Origin: Gammaproteobacteria bacterium
GTDB lineage: Bacteria; Pseudomonadota; Gammaproteobacteria; Steroidobacterales; JABDKV01
NCBI GenBank assembly: GCA_029862165.1
Contig: JAOTXU010000014.1
Span: forward strand, 25,910 to 89,909
DNA length: 64,000 nucleotides
Direction: 5' to 3'
Positions within the stretch are counted from its first letter, which is position 1, and the number at the start of each line of letters is the position of its first letter. The translations under genes were made by a program, and so were the position numbers. Below, in pieces: positions 18,434 to 26,671 of the stretch. The notes beneath the pieces were generated by a model that did not search any database, had not been told where the DNA came from, and saw only the letters and a program-made list of their open reading frames with translations.

Positions 18434-19051
18434 ATGCCGGCAAATGATCTCACCGGCAACGTAATCGAGCCGGAATTGGGTCGTCACATCCTGGCCGAAC
18501 TTGCGGACCTGAACGCGGACTTCATCAGCCTAATTAAAAGTACTGAATCGTGCATCCATCGACCATCACTGCCCGACGAACAAATCGAACAATTACGTGC
18601 GTTGAGCAAGCCTGCTGTCCGTCGTTTGACCAATTGCGCATTCGCGCTGTTTGATTTGCGTTTACAAGACGCGGACCTGTGGCGTGCCTTAGGGGACGGC
18701 AAACCACCCAAGGGATTCTCCGTCAATGACGCACTCGGTGGCAACGAGCTACACGGTCCGGTCCGATTATTCACACTGTCGGCGTTGATGTATCTGCGGC
18801 ACTTGTCCGATATCAATCGCTTTTTTGCCAAGCTGAGTTTTGGCGTCTCACCGGAAGTGCTTGAAATCGTCAGCAAGTTAGCCATTAACCAACTACGTGA
18901 AATCGCAAACCGGTATCCGACCTTGCTTTGCGGCCGGTTTGGACAACACCCACAGGCCTGGACCGATCTTCTGAAACTGGCTAAACGCAACGATACCGAA
19001 CCGATGTTACCGGCCAAGATACTTGGCTATAAGCATCTCTACCAGCAGTAG
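18434..19051 (+). CDS. FlhD-like protein with two tandem FlhD domains
   Basis: A 205-residue protein that appears to hold two copies of the FlhD fold. Copy 1 covers about residues 20-86 (DLNADFISLI, then LPDEQIEQLRALSKPAVRRL and FALFDLRL). Copy 2 covers about 120-181 (DINRFFAKL, then VSPEVLEIVSKLAINQLREI and TLLCGRFG). Both align with E. coli FlhD segments [33 protein letters not shown] and QLVCHFRF; copy 2 is the closer. E. coli FlhD is a single domain of about 116 residues acting as a dimer with FlhC. The ATG at 18434 has GGAGGAG six bases upstream. Divergent from the FlhC-like gene, its likely partner. The similarity was judged by eye. Confidence 0.65.
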   Translation: MPANDLTGNVIEPELGRHILAELADLNADFISLIKSTESCIHRPSLPDEQIEQLRALSKPAVRRLTNCAFALFDLRLQDADLWRALGDGKPPKGFSVNDALGGNELHGPVRLFTLSALMYLRHLSDINRFFAKLSFGVSPEVLEIVSKLAINQLREIANRYPTLLCGRFGQHPQAWTDLLKLAKRNDTEPMLPAKILGYKHLYQQ

Positions 19052-19288
19052 CCGGCTGGCCGAGTGGTACCACATTAGGCCCTAATCGATTAGTTACCTC
19101 TACCTCGCTTTGTCTGTCAAGGTGGTCGGAGTCTGAGCCGAATAATGAATATTTCCGAGACTGGCGGCCAGGGTAGATCGCCCCAGGTGCAGCTTATTCT
19201 GGTGAAACGACGGGGAGGAAGTACCGGCGAAGTGGCATGACGCTATCGCTTCGGTCAAGCGTTACAACGAGGGCTGGTCTGACGCCCT

Positions 19289-20359
19289 TTATGGTCCCCC
19301 AGCGATCAGTTCCTGATAGTCCGATATTTGCCGGTCGGTCAGGTTTTGCAAATCGGCGCGATTGCCGTTGCGAAAGCTCTCATACCACAACGCTGACCAT
19401 TCGAGTGTTGTGTCGACATCGAGTACTGCCCGAAAACCGAGCATCTCGGAAGCCTTGGTTGAATCGAGCTCAAGCCAGGCCGCCTCACGGCTGGGCTGCG
19501 CACCGGCGTCACGCCACTGCAGATCGGGCCAGTAGGACTGGAGTTTTGCGATCAGGGCACGCACCGACAGCGCTTGCTCGTGTGCCGGCCCGAAATTGAA
19601 CGACTCGCCGCTGGCAAACGAGCCCTCATCCATACGCCTGGCAAGCAGCAGGTAGCCTGCCAGCGGTTCCAGCACGTGCTGCCACGGGCGCACCGATTCA
19701 GGATTGCGAATTTGCAGCGCCTGGTCATTGACCCACGCACGATATGCATCCGGAACGATTCGATGGGCCGACCAGTCCCCGCCACCGACGACGTTGCCGG
19801 CGCGGGCGGTCGCTATTGCCGGTAGCCGGTCGGAGAAAAACGAACGACAGTAGGCGCGCACACCCATTTCCGCGCAAGCCTTGGATGCGCTATATGGGTC
19901 CGTTCCACCCAGCGGATCGTCTTCTACAAAGCGCGCGCCAGGGCGCTGGTTCTCGTAGACCTTGTCGGTGGTTACGATGACGACCGTTTTTACAGTCGGC
20001 GCCTGACGCACCGCTTCGAGCACTTTCAGTGTGCCGATGACATTGGTATCGAAAGTGTCGATGGGGCTGGTGTACGACTCCAGCACAATCGATTGGGCGG
20101 CGAGGTGAAAAACGATCTGCGCCTGGGAATTACGCAGCGCCTCGGTCAGTTGCGCCAGATCGCGGATATCGCCTGTTATGTGTGTCAGCCGCTGGCCTAC
20201 GTCGAGCGCGGTAAAAAACGACGGCTGTGTCGGAATGTCGATCGAGTAACCGGTAATACTGGCACCGAGTTTTTCCAGCCAGTACGACAGCCAGGCTCCC
20301 TTGAATCCGGTATGCCCGGTAACGAAGACGTTCTTGCCGGAGTAGAAATCGGTCAGCAT
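19289..20359 (-). CDS. rfbG: CDP-glucose 4,6-dehydratase
   Basis: Extended SDR enzyme forming CDP-4-keto-6-deoxyglucose, precursor of 3,6-dideoxy or other CDP-sugars. Rossmann motif VFVTGHTGFKGAWLSYWL, catalytic Tyr-x3-Lys in DPYSASKACAEM, with Thr in VVIVTTDKVYEN, and the family segment ARAGNVVGGGDWSAHRIVPD. The ATG at 20359 gives 356 residues, the normal length; the longer open frame enters the upstream gene. It lies 13 bases after rfbF, which makes its substrate. Confidence 0.93.
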   Translation of the reverse strand: MLTDFYSGKNVFVTGHTGFKGAWLSYWLEKLGASITGYSIDIPTQPSFFTALDVGQRLTHITGDIRDLAQLTEALRNSQAQIVFHLAAQSIVLESYTSPIDTFDTNVIGTLKVLEAVRQAPTVKTVVIVTTDKVYENQRPGARFVEDDPLGGTDPYSASKACAEMGVRAYCRSFFSDRLPAIATARAGNVVGGGDWSAHRIVPDAYRAWVNDQALQIRNPESVRPWQHVLEPLAGYLLLARRMDEGSFASGESFNFGPAHEQALSVRALIAKLQSYWPDLQWRDAGAQPSREAAWLELDSTKASEMLGFRAVLDVDTTLEWSALWYESFRNGNRADLQNLTDRQISDYQELIAGGP

Positions 20360-20372
20360 GAATCGGCCGCGT

Positions 20373-21170
20373 TCAAATCCAGGGTGGGTGTCCGGTTGCA
20401 CACAGCTCTTCGAGCATATCGCGATCGCGAACGGTGTCCATGCATTGCCAGAAACCGTGGTGAGCATGCGCCGCCATTTGCCCGTCGGCGGCGATTCGCT
20501 CGAGCGCATCGCGCTCGAGATTCGTTGCGTCGTCGTCGATGTAATCGAACACACCGGGCTCCATGACAAAAAAACCGCCGTTTATCCACTGCCCCTGAGC
20601 ATCCGTCAGAGTCTGAGTGAAGTCCGGTTTCTCGACAAACTTTTCGACTTCATGCGGCTGACCAGTGTTCAGACGTAATCCACCGAATCTGCTCAGCGGT
20701 CTGACCGCCGTTACCGTTACCAGCTTGCCGTGTGCGCGGTGCACTTTGAGCAGCTCAGCGAGATCGACATTCGCCACACCGTCGCCGTACGTCACCATAA
20801 AGGTATCGGCGGCCAACGTCTGTTTTAACCGCAACAGGCGCCCACCGGTCTGCGATGTCTGCCCGGTATCGACCAGCGCGACCTTCCAGTTCCTGCGATC
20901 CTGGCTTTGCGTCCGATAGCTGACATTTCCGGTGTCGAGATCGACTGTCGCGTCTGAGGTCATCGCGTAGTAGTTGAGGAAATATTCTTTGACTTGTTCA
21001 CCCTTGTAACCGAGCGCAAGGACAAAGTCGTTGTGGCCCTGCCGGCCGTAGATATCCAGGATGTGCCACAAAATCGGCTTGCCGCCTATGTACACCATCG
21101 GCTTCGGGCGCTTGCCGGTCTCCTCCGCCAGCCGGGTGCCCAAACCGCCACACAAAATCACAGTTTTCAT
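20373..21170 (-). CDS. rfbF: glucose-1-phosphate cytidylyltransferase
   Basis: Makes CDP-glucose from CTP and glucose 1-phosphate. Nucleotidyltransferase loop ILCGGLGTRLAEETGKRPKP, acceptor-binding PMVYIGGKPILWHILDIY, the family segment FLNYYAMTSDATVDL and metal-binding YGDGVANVDL are seen. The length of 265 residues is slightly above the usual 257. It is followed by rfbG as in other CDP-sugar clusters; rfbH (the 3-dehydrase) is missing next to them. Confidence 0.94.
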   Translation of the reverse strand: MKTVILCGGLGTRLAEETGKRPKPMVYIGGKPILWHILDIYGRQGHNDFVLALGYKGEQVKEYFLNYYAMTSDATVDLDTGNVSYRTQSQDRRNWKVALVDTGQTSQTGGRLLRLKQTLAADTFMVTYGDGVANVDLAELLKVHRAHGKLVTVTAVRPLSRFGGLRLNTGQPHEVEKFVEKPDFTQTLTDAQGQWINGGFFVMEPGVFDYIDDDATNLERDALERIAADGQMAAHAHHGFWQCMDTVRDRDMLEELCATGHPPWI

Positions 21171-21266
21171 GCTGGCAATCTATTCCCGTCGCCGCGCAAC
21201 TGCAATCCACCCAGCGCAACCGTCTCTGGCTGGTTCGAGCCGAATCGTCTAACATCGATCGCCGAC

Positions 21267-22223
21267 ATGGCCAAAAAAACCATATCCGTCTGCATTCCCG
21301 TTCTCAACGAAGCAAAGAATCTCGAGCACGCCGTAGCGCGTGTCGAGACACTGTTTGCGACCACCCTCTCAGACTACGCGCTTGAAATAATCATTACTGA
21401 CAACGCGTCGACCGATGACACCTGGGACGAGATCGGTCGCCTTGCGCAGTCGCGAAGTCATCTCAAGGGGTTCAGGTTCTCAAGAAATTTTGGCTACCAG
21501 AATTCCGTATTTTCCGCGTTGAGCCTGTCGACGGGCGATGCTGCCGTTGAGCTCGATGCCGATCTGGAGGATCCGCCGGAAGTGATCCGGGAATTTGTCG
21601 CCGAATGGGAAGCCGGACATGACGTTGTTTACGGTGTGCGCACTAAGCGCTACGCGCCATTCTTGTTGAAAACATTGATCGGCGGTTTTTACTGGCTGCT
21701 GAATCGGGTGTCCGATATCGAGATCCCGCAGAACGCTGGTGATTTCCGATTGCTGGACAGAAAAGTCGTCGAGGTTTTGAAGAGCCTGCCGGAAAGCGGG
21801 CTGTATGTACGCGGGCTGGTCGGGTATCTCGGTTTCCGCCAAAAGGGGGTCGAATACGAACGCCAGCCGCGGGCCGACGGACTGAGCAAGTTCAGTTATC
21901 TTCGTTATGTGGGTCTGGCGCTGGACGCGGTGACCGCTTTTTCGAAGACGCCGTTGCGGCTGATTACGCTACTGGGTTTCGTTATTTTCGTTGTCGCTAT
22001 GCTGATCGCACTGCGCCTGCTCTGGGTTTACCTGTTTCACGGTATTCAGGTGCAGGGCTTCATGACACTGGCCCTGCTGCTGCTCGTTTTGCATGGACTT
22101 ACATTCATGGTACTCGGCGTCCTCGGTGAGTACCTCGGCCGGGTATTCGACCACAGCAAGCAACGCCCGAGAGCAATTATTGCAGAGGCTGTCAACGTCG
22201 CTGACTATCCACGAGTAATCTGA
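21267..22223 (+). CDS. GtrB-like polyprenyl-phosphate glycosyltransferase (GT2)
   Basis: GT2 enzyme that probably loads a sugar on undecaprenyl phosphate at the inner membrane. Motifs: VCIPVLNEAKNL, DNASTDDTWDEI, ELDADLEDPPEV (DxD site), GDFRLLDRKVV, and two C-terminal membrane helices (LITLLGFVIFVVAMLIA and FMTLALLLLVLHGLTFMVLG) as in GtrB/dolichol-phosphate mannosyltransferase homologues. ATG at 21267 is at the family start; upstream residues of the longer frame are non-homologous. Its 3' end overlaps the convergent SDR gene by 32 bases. A GtrA-type flippase partner lies at 24539. Confidence 0.88.
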   Translation: MAKKTISVCIPVLNEAKNLEHAVARVETLFATTLSDYALEIIITDNASTDDTWDEIGRLAQSRSHLKGFRFSRNFGYQNSVFSALSLSTGDAAVELDADLEDPPEVIREFVAEWEAGHDVVYGVRTKRYAPFLLKTLIGGFYWLLNRVSDIEIPQNAGDFRLLDRKVVEVLKSLPESGLYVRGLVGYLGFRQKGVEYERQPRADGLSKFSYLRYVGLALDAVTAFSKTPLRLITLLGFVIFVVAMLIALRLLWVYLFHGIQVQGFMTLALLLLVLHGLTFMVLGVLGEYLGRVFDHSKQRPRAIIAEAVNVADYPRVI

Positions 22224-23139
22224 GCCAGGCTTGTATCGGCCCGATCTGTCGGTCGGCCGCAGGCCCCAGTACCCAACGTGGGGCCGGCTCGAACGTTTGT
22301 TGCAGGTTTTCGTGTTCCGACCGCTGCAGCGCACCTGTTTGCAGCAGCTCCGGGCAGGCGAAGTGCTCGAAAACGGCCTCGGCCAGCTCGCGCAGTGTCA
22401 GCGGCCGGCCGTGACTCAAGGTTGCGATCGGGCCGAAAGTCCATTGGCATCGCAGCAGCGTGGCAAGCGAGTTGGCAACGGTCTCAACCGCGTGAAACTC
22501 TCTTAGTTGTTCGCCGGAAGACATGCGAAATGTAGTGTGCTCGCGCAACGCCTGTGCCATTTGGCCGAGGAACATGTGTGGCCGCGTCTGTCCACCATAG
22601 ACAGTGTGCAACCGCAGGTGCAGAAGCTGTCCGCTCTTGTCGCCCCCTGCGCCGGTGTTGGTCGACATCCAGTCCGACAGTTTGCACTTGGAGGCCAGAT
22701 AGGGGTTGGCGCGGGCCAGCGAGTTCAGCGCCTCCAGCGCCGAACCCAGTGTCAGAAAACGTACACACGGCGCAGTCGTATCCAGAAACGGCTCGATAAT
22801 CTCACCCGGTAGCCGCACATTGGCATCGTCCAGAGTCTGGCGGTTTGCGCGCGGGTCGGTCTGACCGATCGCTATGACCACGGTCAGCCACTGCGGCGAG
22901 CGCAATGTCGCTGTCAGGCTCCGAATCGTCCGGATGACCATTGCACCACTGCGTGTATCGAGCGCTATCGGCTTTTGCCCGATGTCATCGGAGTCCAGCC
23001 GCGCCAACAGCGCGGTGCCGATGTTGCCCCGGGAACCGACGACCAGCACCGGACCGGTCTGTGGAGCGGGCGCGGACTGAGCAAACCCGGACGGAATGAC
23101 GATAGCCGCACCTCGCCGTTTTCTATCGATGTCGCGCAT
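22192..23139 (-). CDS. NAD-dependent epimerase/dehydratase (SDR) family protein
   Basis: Rossmann-fold sugar-nucleotide enzyme by context and motifs: glycine loop VLVVGSRGNIGTALL (about residues 31-45), Tyr-x3-Lys as PYLASKCK, the HTVYGG segment after the active site and a sugar-binding SSGEQLREFHAVE. In CDP-sugar clusters the matching position is often taken by CDP-abequose or CDP-paratose synthase, a 4-keto reductase; the same role is possible but unproved. It is convergent with the GT2 gene, overlapping 32 bases. The first 28 residues are not conserved-looking, so the start may be further in. Confidence 0.75.
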   Translation of the reverse strand: MRDIDRKRRGAAIVIPSGFAQSAPAPQTGPVLVVGSRGNIGTALLARLDSDDIGQKPIALDTRSGAMVIRTIRSLTATLRSPQWLTVVIAIGQTDPRANRQTLDDANVRLPGEIIEPFLDTTAPCVRFLTLGSALEALNSLARANPYLASKCKLSDWMSTNTGAGGDKSGQLLHLRLHTVYGGQTRPHMFLGQMAQALREHTTFRMSSGEQLREFHAVETVANSLATLLRCQWTFGPIATLSHGRPLTLRELAEAVFEHFACPELLQTGALQRSEHENLQQTFEPAPRWVLGPAADRQIGPIQAWLRLLVDSQRR

Positions 23140-23314
23140 AGTATCGTCATCTCCCGATCGAGATGCGACATCTGGCGAATGATAAGTCCGATCGTGTCCG
23201 TCTTATGCCACATTATTGATGCTAATATCGCCAAGCCGCGTCGAGACACCCTCCATCGCCCTGTAGGACCGTCTAATTTCTTTCTTAAACAACATCTTAC
23301 GTAACAACGTCGGG

Positions 23315-24472
23315 GTGCGCCTGGCTTGGGTACTCTGGGCGGTTTTTGCTGCTGTGGTGGTAATCGTCAAGTACGACGTGGCACCCACCCACGGAAATGT
23401 GTTTCACAGTTATCGCGAAACCGGCCTGCGTTGGATCGCCGGGCTGGACTTGTACCCGGCCGAATTTATTTTCAATTATTTCCCGCCCTCGGCGGTATTT
23501 ATGGTTCCGTGGACCTGGTTACCGTTCGAGATCGGCGGTGCTCTGTGGCGCGCCGTCAACATTGCGGTGTTTGCATTGGGTCTTTGGCATCTCAGTGCCG
23601 TTACAGCGTCGCCGAATTCGAGATCACAAGGACGTTCTACGTTTCCGATTGCAACCTTGTTCACCATCGCGCTGTGCTGGAGCGCTGCACGTTATGGGCA
23701 AATGACGTTGATGATGGCCGGTTTCATGATGCTGGCGGCGGCCGACGTTCAGCGTGGTGCCCTTTGGCGGGCGGCGATTTTTGGCGGCCTGGCAGTTGCG
23801 CTAAAGCCACACGCTATTGTGTTGTTGCTGGTACTGGTTGTCATATATCCGCGTCTGAGTTGGCGCGCATTGTTGGTCTGTACCGTTTTTGCACTGATTC
23901 CGTTCCTGTTTCAGGACCCAGGCTACGTGTGGGATCAGTACGCATCCATACCCGAAATGCTACGCACGCGAATGGGTCAAACCTGGCGGGTTTTTGCCCA
24001 CATTTTCGGTATGTTCGAAAGTCTGGGGCTGGCTATCACGGATGCACAGAAGACGATCGTCCGATTGACCGCCGCGATTTTCGTATTGTTCCTGTGTTGG
24101 CAGACGAGATCCAATCGGTGTCCCGGCAGTGCATTTTTTCTGTATGCATTGTCGACTTGCTACATCCTTCTGATGGGCGCAGCCATCGAACACAATACTT
24201 ATGCCATGATGGGCCCTGTCATCGGACTGCTTGCCGCCTGCACATGGATCGACCGGCGCATGCCGGTTTTTGTTCTGCTTTGCATTTTGACGGCGATGAC
24301 AGTGCTTAGCCATACGATCATGAAGGAATTCCCGTCATACCCGTTCCTGGCAATGCTCAAGCCGTTCGCGTGCACTATTCTGTTTTTGTTGCTGACGACG
24401 TTGGTGTGGAAGCCGCGTCTGGCAACCAAAGACAACAGCGGCACGGTTATTTACGATCAGAGTGTCACATAG
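23315..24472 (+). CDS. membrane glycosyltransferase, GT87/DUF2029-like
   Basis: About nine hydrophobic helices across 385 residues, with an N-terminal Asp (KYDVAPTHGNVFHSYRET) in the first outside loop and LDLYPAEFIFNYFPPSAVFMVPW, a pattern of GT87 polyprenyl-phosphate-mannose/sugar-dependent transferases. RYGQMTLMMAGFMMLAA and ALKPHAIVLLLVLVV also fit the family. Such enzymes use lipid-linked sugars on the outside of the inner membrane, which suits the GtrB-like and GtrA genes beside it. The start is GTG at 23315. The 327-codon frame inside it in another phase is a shadow. Confidence 0.75.
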   Translation: MRLAWVLWAVFAAVVVIVKYDVAPTHGNVFHSYRETGLRWIAGLDLYPAEFIFNYFPPSAVFMVPWTWLPFEIGGALWRAVNIAVFALGLWHLSAVTASPNSRSQGRSTFPIATLFTIALCWSAARYGQMTLMMAGFMMLAAADVQRGALWRAAIFGGLAVALKPHAIVLLLVLVVIYPRLSWRALLVCTVFALIPFLFQDPGYVWDQYASIPEMLRTRMGQTWRVFAHIFGMFESLGLAITDAQKTIVRLTAAIFVLFLCWQTRSNRCPGSAFFLYALSTCYILLMGAAIEHNTYAMMGPVIGLLAACTWIDRRMPVFVLLCILTAMTVLSHTIMKEFPSYPFLAMLKPFACTILFLLLTTLVWKPRLATKDNSGTVIYDQSVT

Positions 24473-24538
24473 CCGGTCCGCGGGCACTGAGTTTTGCGGC
24501 GCGTAGTAACCGTTAGCCAATACGGCCATAATCGGCAA

Positions 24539-24928
24539 ATGGGTTTTTTCCAGTCGTTGATACGCTATCTGCTGGTGGGCGGCGCGCTCACCGTAACGTA
24601 TATATTGCTCACCATTGCGATCATTGAGTTGCTGCAATGGCCGGCCCTTTTATCGAGTATTAGCGCGTTCGCACTCAACCTGCCGATCTCATACCTGGGC
24701 CATCGTTATGGCACCTTCCAGGCCGAGGGGTCGCACCGGCTGCAAGCCCGACGCTTTACACTGGCGATGACGGTTTCGTTCACCGTGTCGACGATATCGA
24801 TCGTCGTCATCGTCAACGTCATGAGTAAGCATTACGCGCTGGCGTTGCTGGCCACCGCCGTCCTCGTGCCGATGATCAACTTCGTCGTTCTCAAGCAATG
24901 GGTCTTCGCAAGCGACCGAGAATTCTGA
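24539..24928 (+). CDS. GtrA family membrane protein
   Basis: Four predicted membrane helices in 129 residues (LIRYLLVGGALTVTYILLT, LLSSISAFALNLPISYLGHR, LAMTVSFTVSTISIVVIVN, LLATAVLVPMINFVVLKQWVF): the GtrA fold. The motif PISYLGHRYGTF and the closing NFVVLKQWVF are diagnostic. GtrA proteins are thought to flip undecaprenyl-phosphate sugars made by GtrB. ATG at 24539 is taken; 15 extra residues from 24494 do not look conserved. It completes a gtrA/gtrB/transferase set. Confidence 0.88.
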   Translation: MGFFQSLIRYLLVGGALTVTYILLTIAIIELLQWPALLSSISAFALNLPISYLGHRYGTFQAEGSHRLQARRFTLAMTVSFTVSTISIVVIVNVMSKHYALALLATAVLVPMINFVVLKQWVFASDREF

Positions 24929-24997
24929 TCCGGAGCTGATCGCAGTCCTCAGACGCGAAACTTACGCCCGCGTGGTCGCGCGGCGGCGCAAAAAAGT

Positions 24998-25978
24998 TCA
25001 GACCGCGCCGATAATTTCAATCAGAGTTTGCTCGTCTACGTTACCGCCGCTCAGGATGACACCGACACGGCCATCGGTTTTTATTGCACCGGATAACAAC
25101 GCTGCAACGCCAAGCGCCCCTGCCGGTTCTACAACTATTTTCATTCTTCGCAACAAGAAACGCACCGCGTCTTTGATGTCTTTTTCGCTGACCGTGACCA
25201 TGTCGGCGACATGCTTGAGCACGATCGGAAAGGTCCATTTCCCCAGCGAATGCGTGCGCACGCCGTCTGCTATCGTCGGCGGGTTGTGCACTGTCTGCAG
25301 CTCACCGGTTTTGAAAGAGCGTGTGGCGTCGTCTGCCACTTCCGGTTCCACACCGATTACGCGGCACTCAGGCGCATGCCGGGTCGCAATCAATGCCGTT
25401 CCGCTTAACAGCCCGGCACCACCCGTGGGCACAAGGATCGTGTCCAGCGACTCACATTCGGCGATCAACTCGAACGCAGCCGTTCCCTGGCCGGCGATTA
25501 CGTCGGGGTGATCGTACGGGGGGATAAGCGTCAGTTCGCGTTCTTTCGCCAGGCGATTACCAATCGCTTCGCGTGATTCACTGGCCGGATCGTAGAGTAT
25601 CAACTCCGCACCGTAACCTATCGTCGCCTCGCGTTTTATCGTTGGCGCATTATTGGGCATCACAACTGTGATCGCGACGCCGAGTAGACCACCGGCACAG
25701 GCCAGCGCTTGAGCATGATTCCCTGATGAATAACTGATCACACCACGACTGCGCTGCTCATAACTGAGCTTCGACAACGCATTGTATGCACCACGAAACT
25801 TGAATGCACCTACGCGTTGCAGGTTTTCGCATTTGAGAAAGACGGACGCACCGCTAAGTTCATCGAGAGTGCGCGAACTCAAGACCGGTGTGAGGTGTGA
25901 GTTGCCACGCAAACGGGTTTCGGCCGCTTCGATTTCGTTGCAGAACCATTCCGTATCGATGACGGGTCCGTCACTCAT
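24998..25978 (-). CDS. PLP-dependent threonine/serine dehydratase or serine racemase-like
   Basis: Fold-type II PLP enzyme. Schiff-base Lys in GAFKFRGAYNAL, substrate-binding SSGNHAQALA, and the phosphate-binding glycine loop VPTGGAGLLSG; the C-terminal VILSGGNVD is typical of catabolic threonine dehydratase and serine racemase. At 326 residues it lacks the regulatory ACT-like domain of biosynthetic IlvA, so it is of the TdcB/racemase type. ATG at 25978 overlaps the stop of the VOC gene as ATGA, so the two are co-transcribed. Confidence 0.88.
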   Translation of the reverse strand: MSDGPVIDTEWFCNEIEAAETRLRGNSHLTPVLSSRTLDELSGASVFLKCENLQRVGAFKFRGAYNALSKLSYEQRSRGVISYSSGNHAQALACAGGLLGVAITVVMPNNAPTIKREATIGYGAELILYDPASESREAIGNRLAKERELTLIPPYDHPDVIAGQGTAAFELIAECESLDTILVPTGGAGLLSGTALIATRHAPECRVIGVEPEVADDATRSFKTGELQTVHNPPTIADGVRTHSLGKWTFPIVLKHVADMVTVSEKDIKDAVRFLLRRMKIVVEPAGALGVAALLSGAIKTDGRVGVILSGGNVDEQTLIEIIGAV

Positions 25979-26352
25979 CGGTCTTCCAACCGCCACGGCG
26001 GGTGTTTGCGATTCTCACCTGCATGATAAAGACAAAGCGAGTTGCCATCCGGGTCGCTTAACCGCGCCTCGCGCCATAACCAGCGTTTATCTGCCGGCGG
26101 ATCGTCGAACACGATGCCGGCCGCTTCGAGTTTCCGCACTTTTTCATCGAGCCGGTTACATTCAAAATAGATCAGGCTTTGCGAGGGTACAACCACCGCC
26201 ACTACGTGCAACGACAAAGTTGCCTGGCCCTGGGGCAATTCAAAGCGTGCATAGTGATCGCTGGCAACTATCTGGTGCAGCCCGAGCGATTTGTAGAACG
26301 CTACCGCGCGGGGCAGATCGGCAGTCGGCAGCGTAATCTGGTTCAGATCCAC
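25975..26352 (-). CDS. VOC (glyoxalase/bleomycin-resistance) family protein
   Basis: 125 residues making one vicinal-oxygen-chelate unit pair: DLNQITLPTADLPRAVAFYKSLGLHQIV at the start, and RLSDPDGNSLCLYHAGENRKHPPWRLEDR at the end. The typical C-terminal metal-ligand Glu position is replaced by Cys-Leu-Tyr, and the first His by Gln, so the metal site may be changed or absent. The function is unknown. It is coupled by ATGA overlap to the PLP enzyme downstream. Confidence 0.82.
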   Translation of the reverse strand: MDLNQITLPTADLPRAVAFYKSLGLHQIVASDHYARFELPQGQATLSLHVVAVVVPSQSLIYFECNRLDEKVRKLEAAGIVFDDPPADKRWLWREARLSDPDGNSLCLYHAGENRKHPPWRLEDR

Positions 26353-26493
26353 GACTCACTCGGTGAATACCTCAGTGAATCATAACTGTTTGCGTCAGCC
26401 GGCGGGACAAACAGGATCGATCCGCGCCAATCGGCGTGATTTGAATGAGTGCAAACCCGGGATCGAGAAAAACTCCGGTCCGGCCCCGTCGCA

Positions 26494-26613
26494 CTATGAG
26501 TCGGTGTCGGGCGGACCCGGATTGGGCTTATCGATCGGCCCCGGTTTTGGTTCAGGCGGCGGCTGTGGAATGGGTGCGTCAGGATCAGTATCCGGAGGCC
26601 GTGGTGGAAACAT
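26494..26613 (-). CDS. small proline-rich protein (39 residues)
   Basis: An open frame of 40 codons beginning MFPPRPPDTDPDAPIPQ and ending KPNPGPPDTDS. About 40 percent of the residues are Pro, with DTDPDAP and PPDTD repeats. AGGAGG lies 17 bases upstream of the ATG, which is farther than usual. It sits in the 319-base gap between the VOC gene and the TPR gene, where nothing else is convincing. Similar short Pro/Asp-rich proteins exist in proteobacteria, but no function is known to me. It could be a chance frame. Confidence 0.42.
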   Translation of the reverse strand: MFPPRPPDTDPDAPIPQPPPEPKPGPIDKPNPGPPDTDS

Positions 26614-26671
26614 AATGAGAATAGTTAAAACCTCCTGCTTGGTACCTGAGAATTAGTTTCTGCGACCCCCA

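Noticed and set aside
19052..19288. tRNA-like stretch GGCCGAGTGG near 19056
   Set aside because: No cloverleaf could be built from the following bases; no T-loop found. The 237-base gap shows no gene.
23326..24309. 327-codon frame inside the GT87-like gene
   Set aside because: The frame lacks membrane helices and is a shadow; the other frame shows the coherent multi-helix membrane protein.
26363..26656. Plus-strand frame of 97 codons with a Gly-rich middle
   Set aside because: Its Gly-rich stretch is the antisense of the proline-rich minus-strand frame, and it has no homology-like features.
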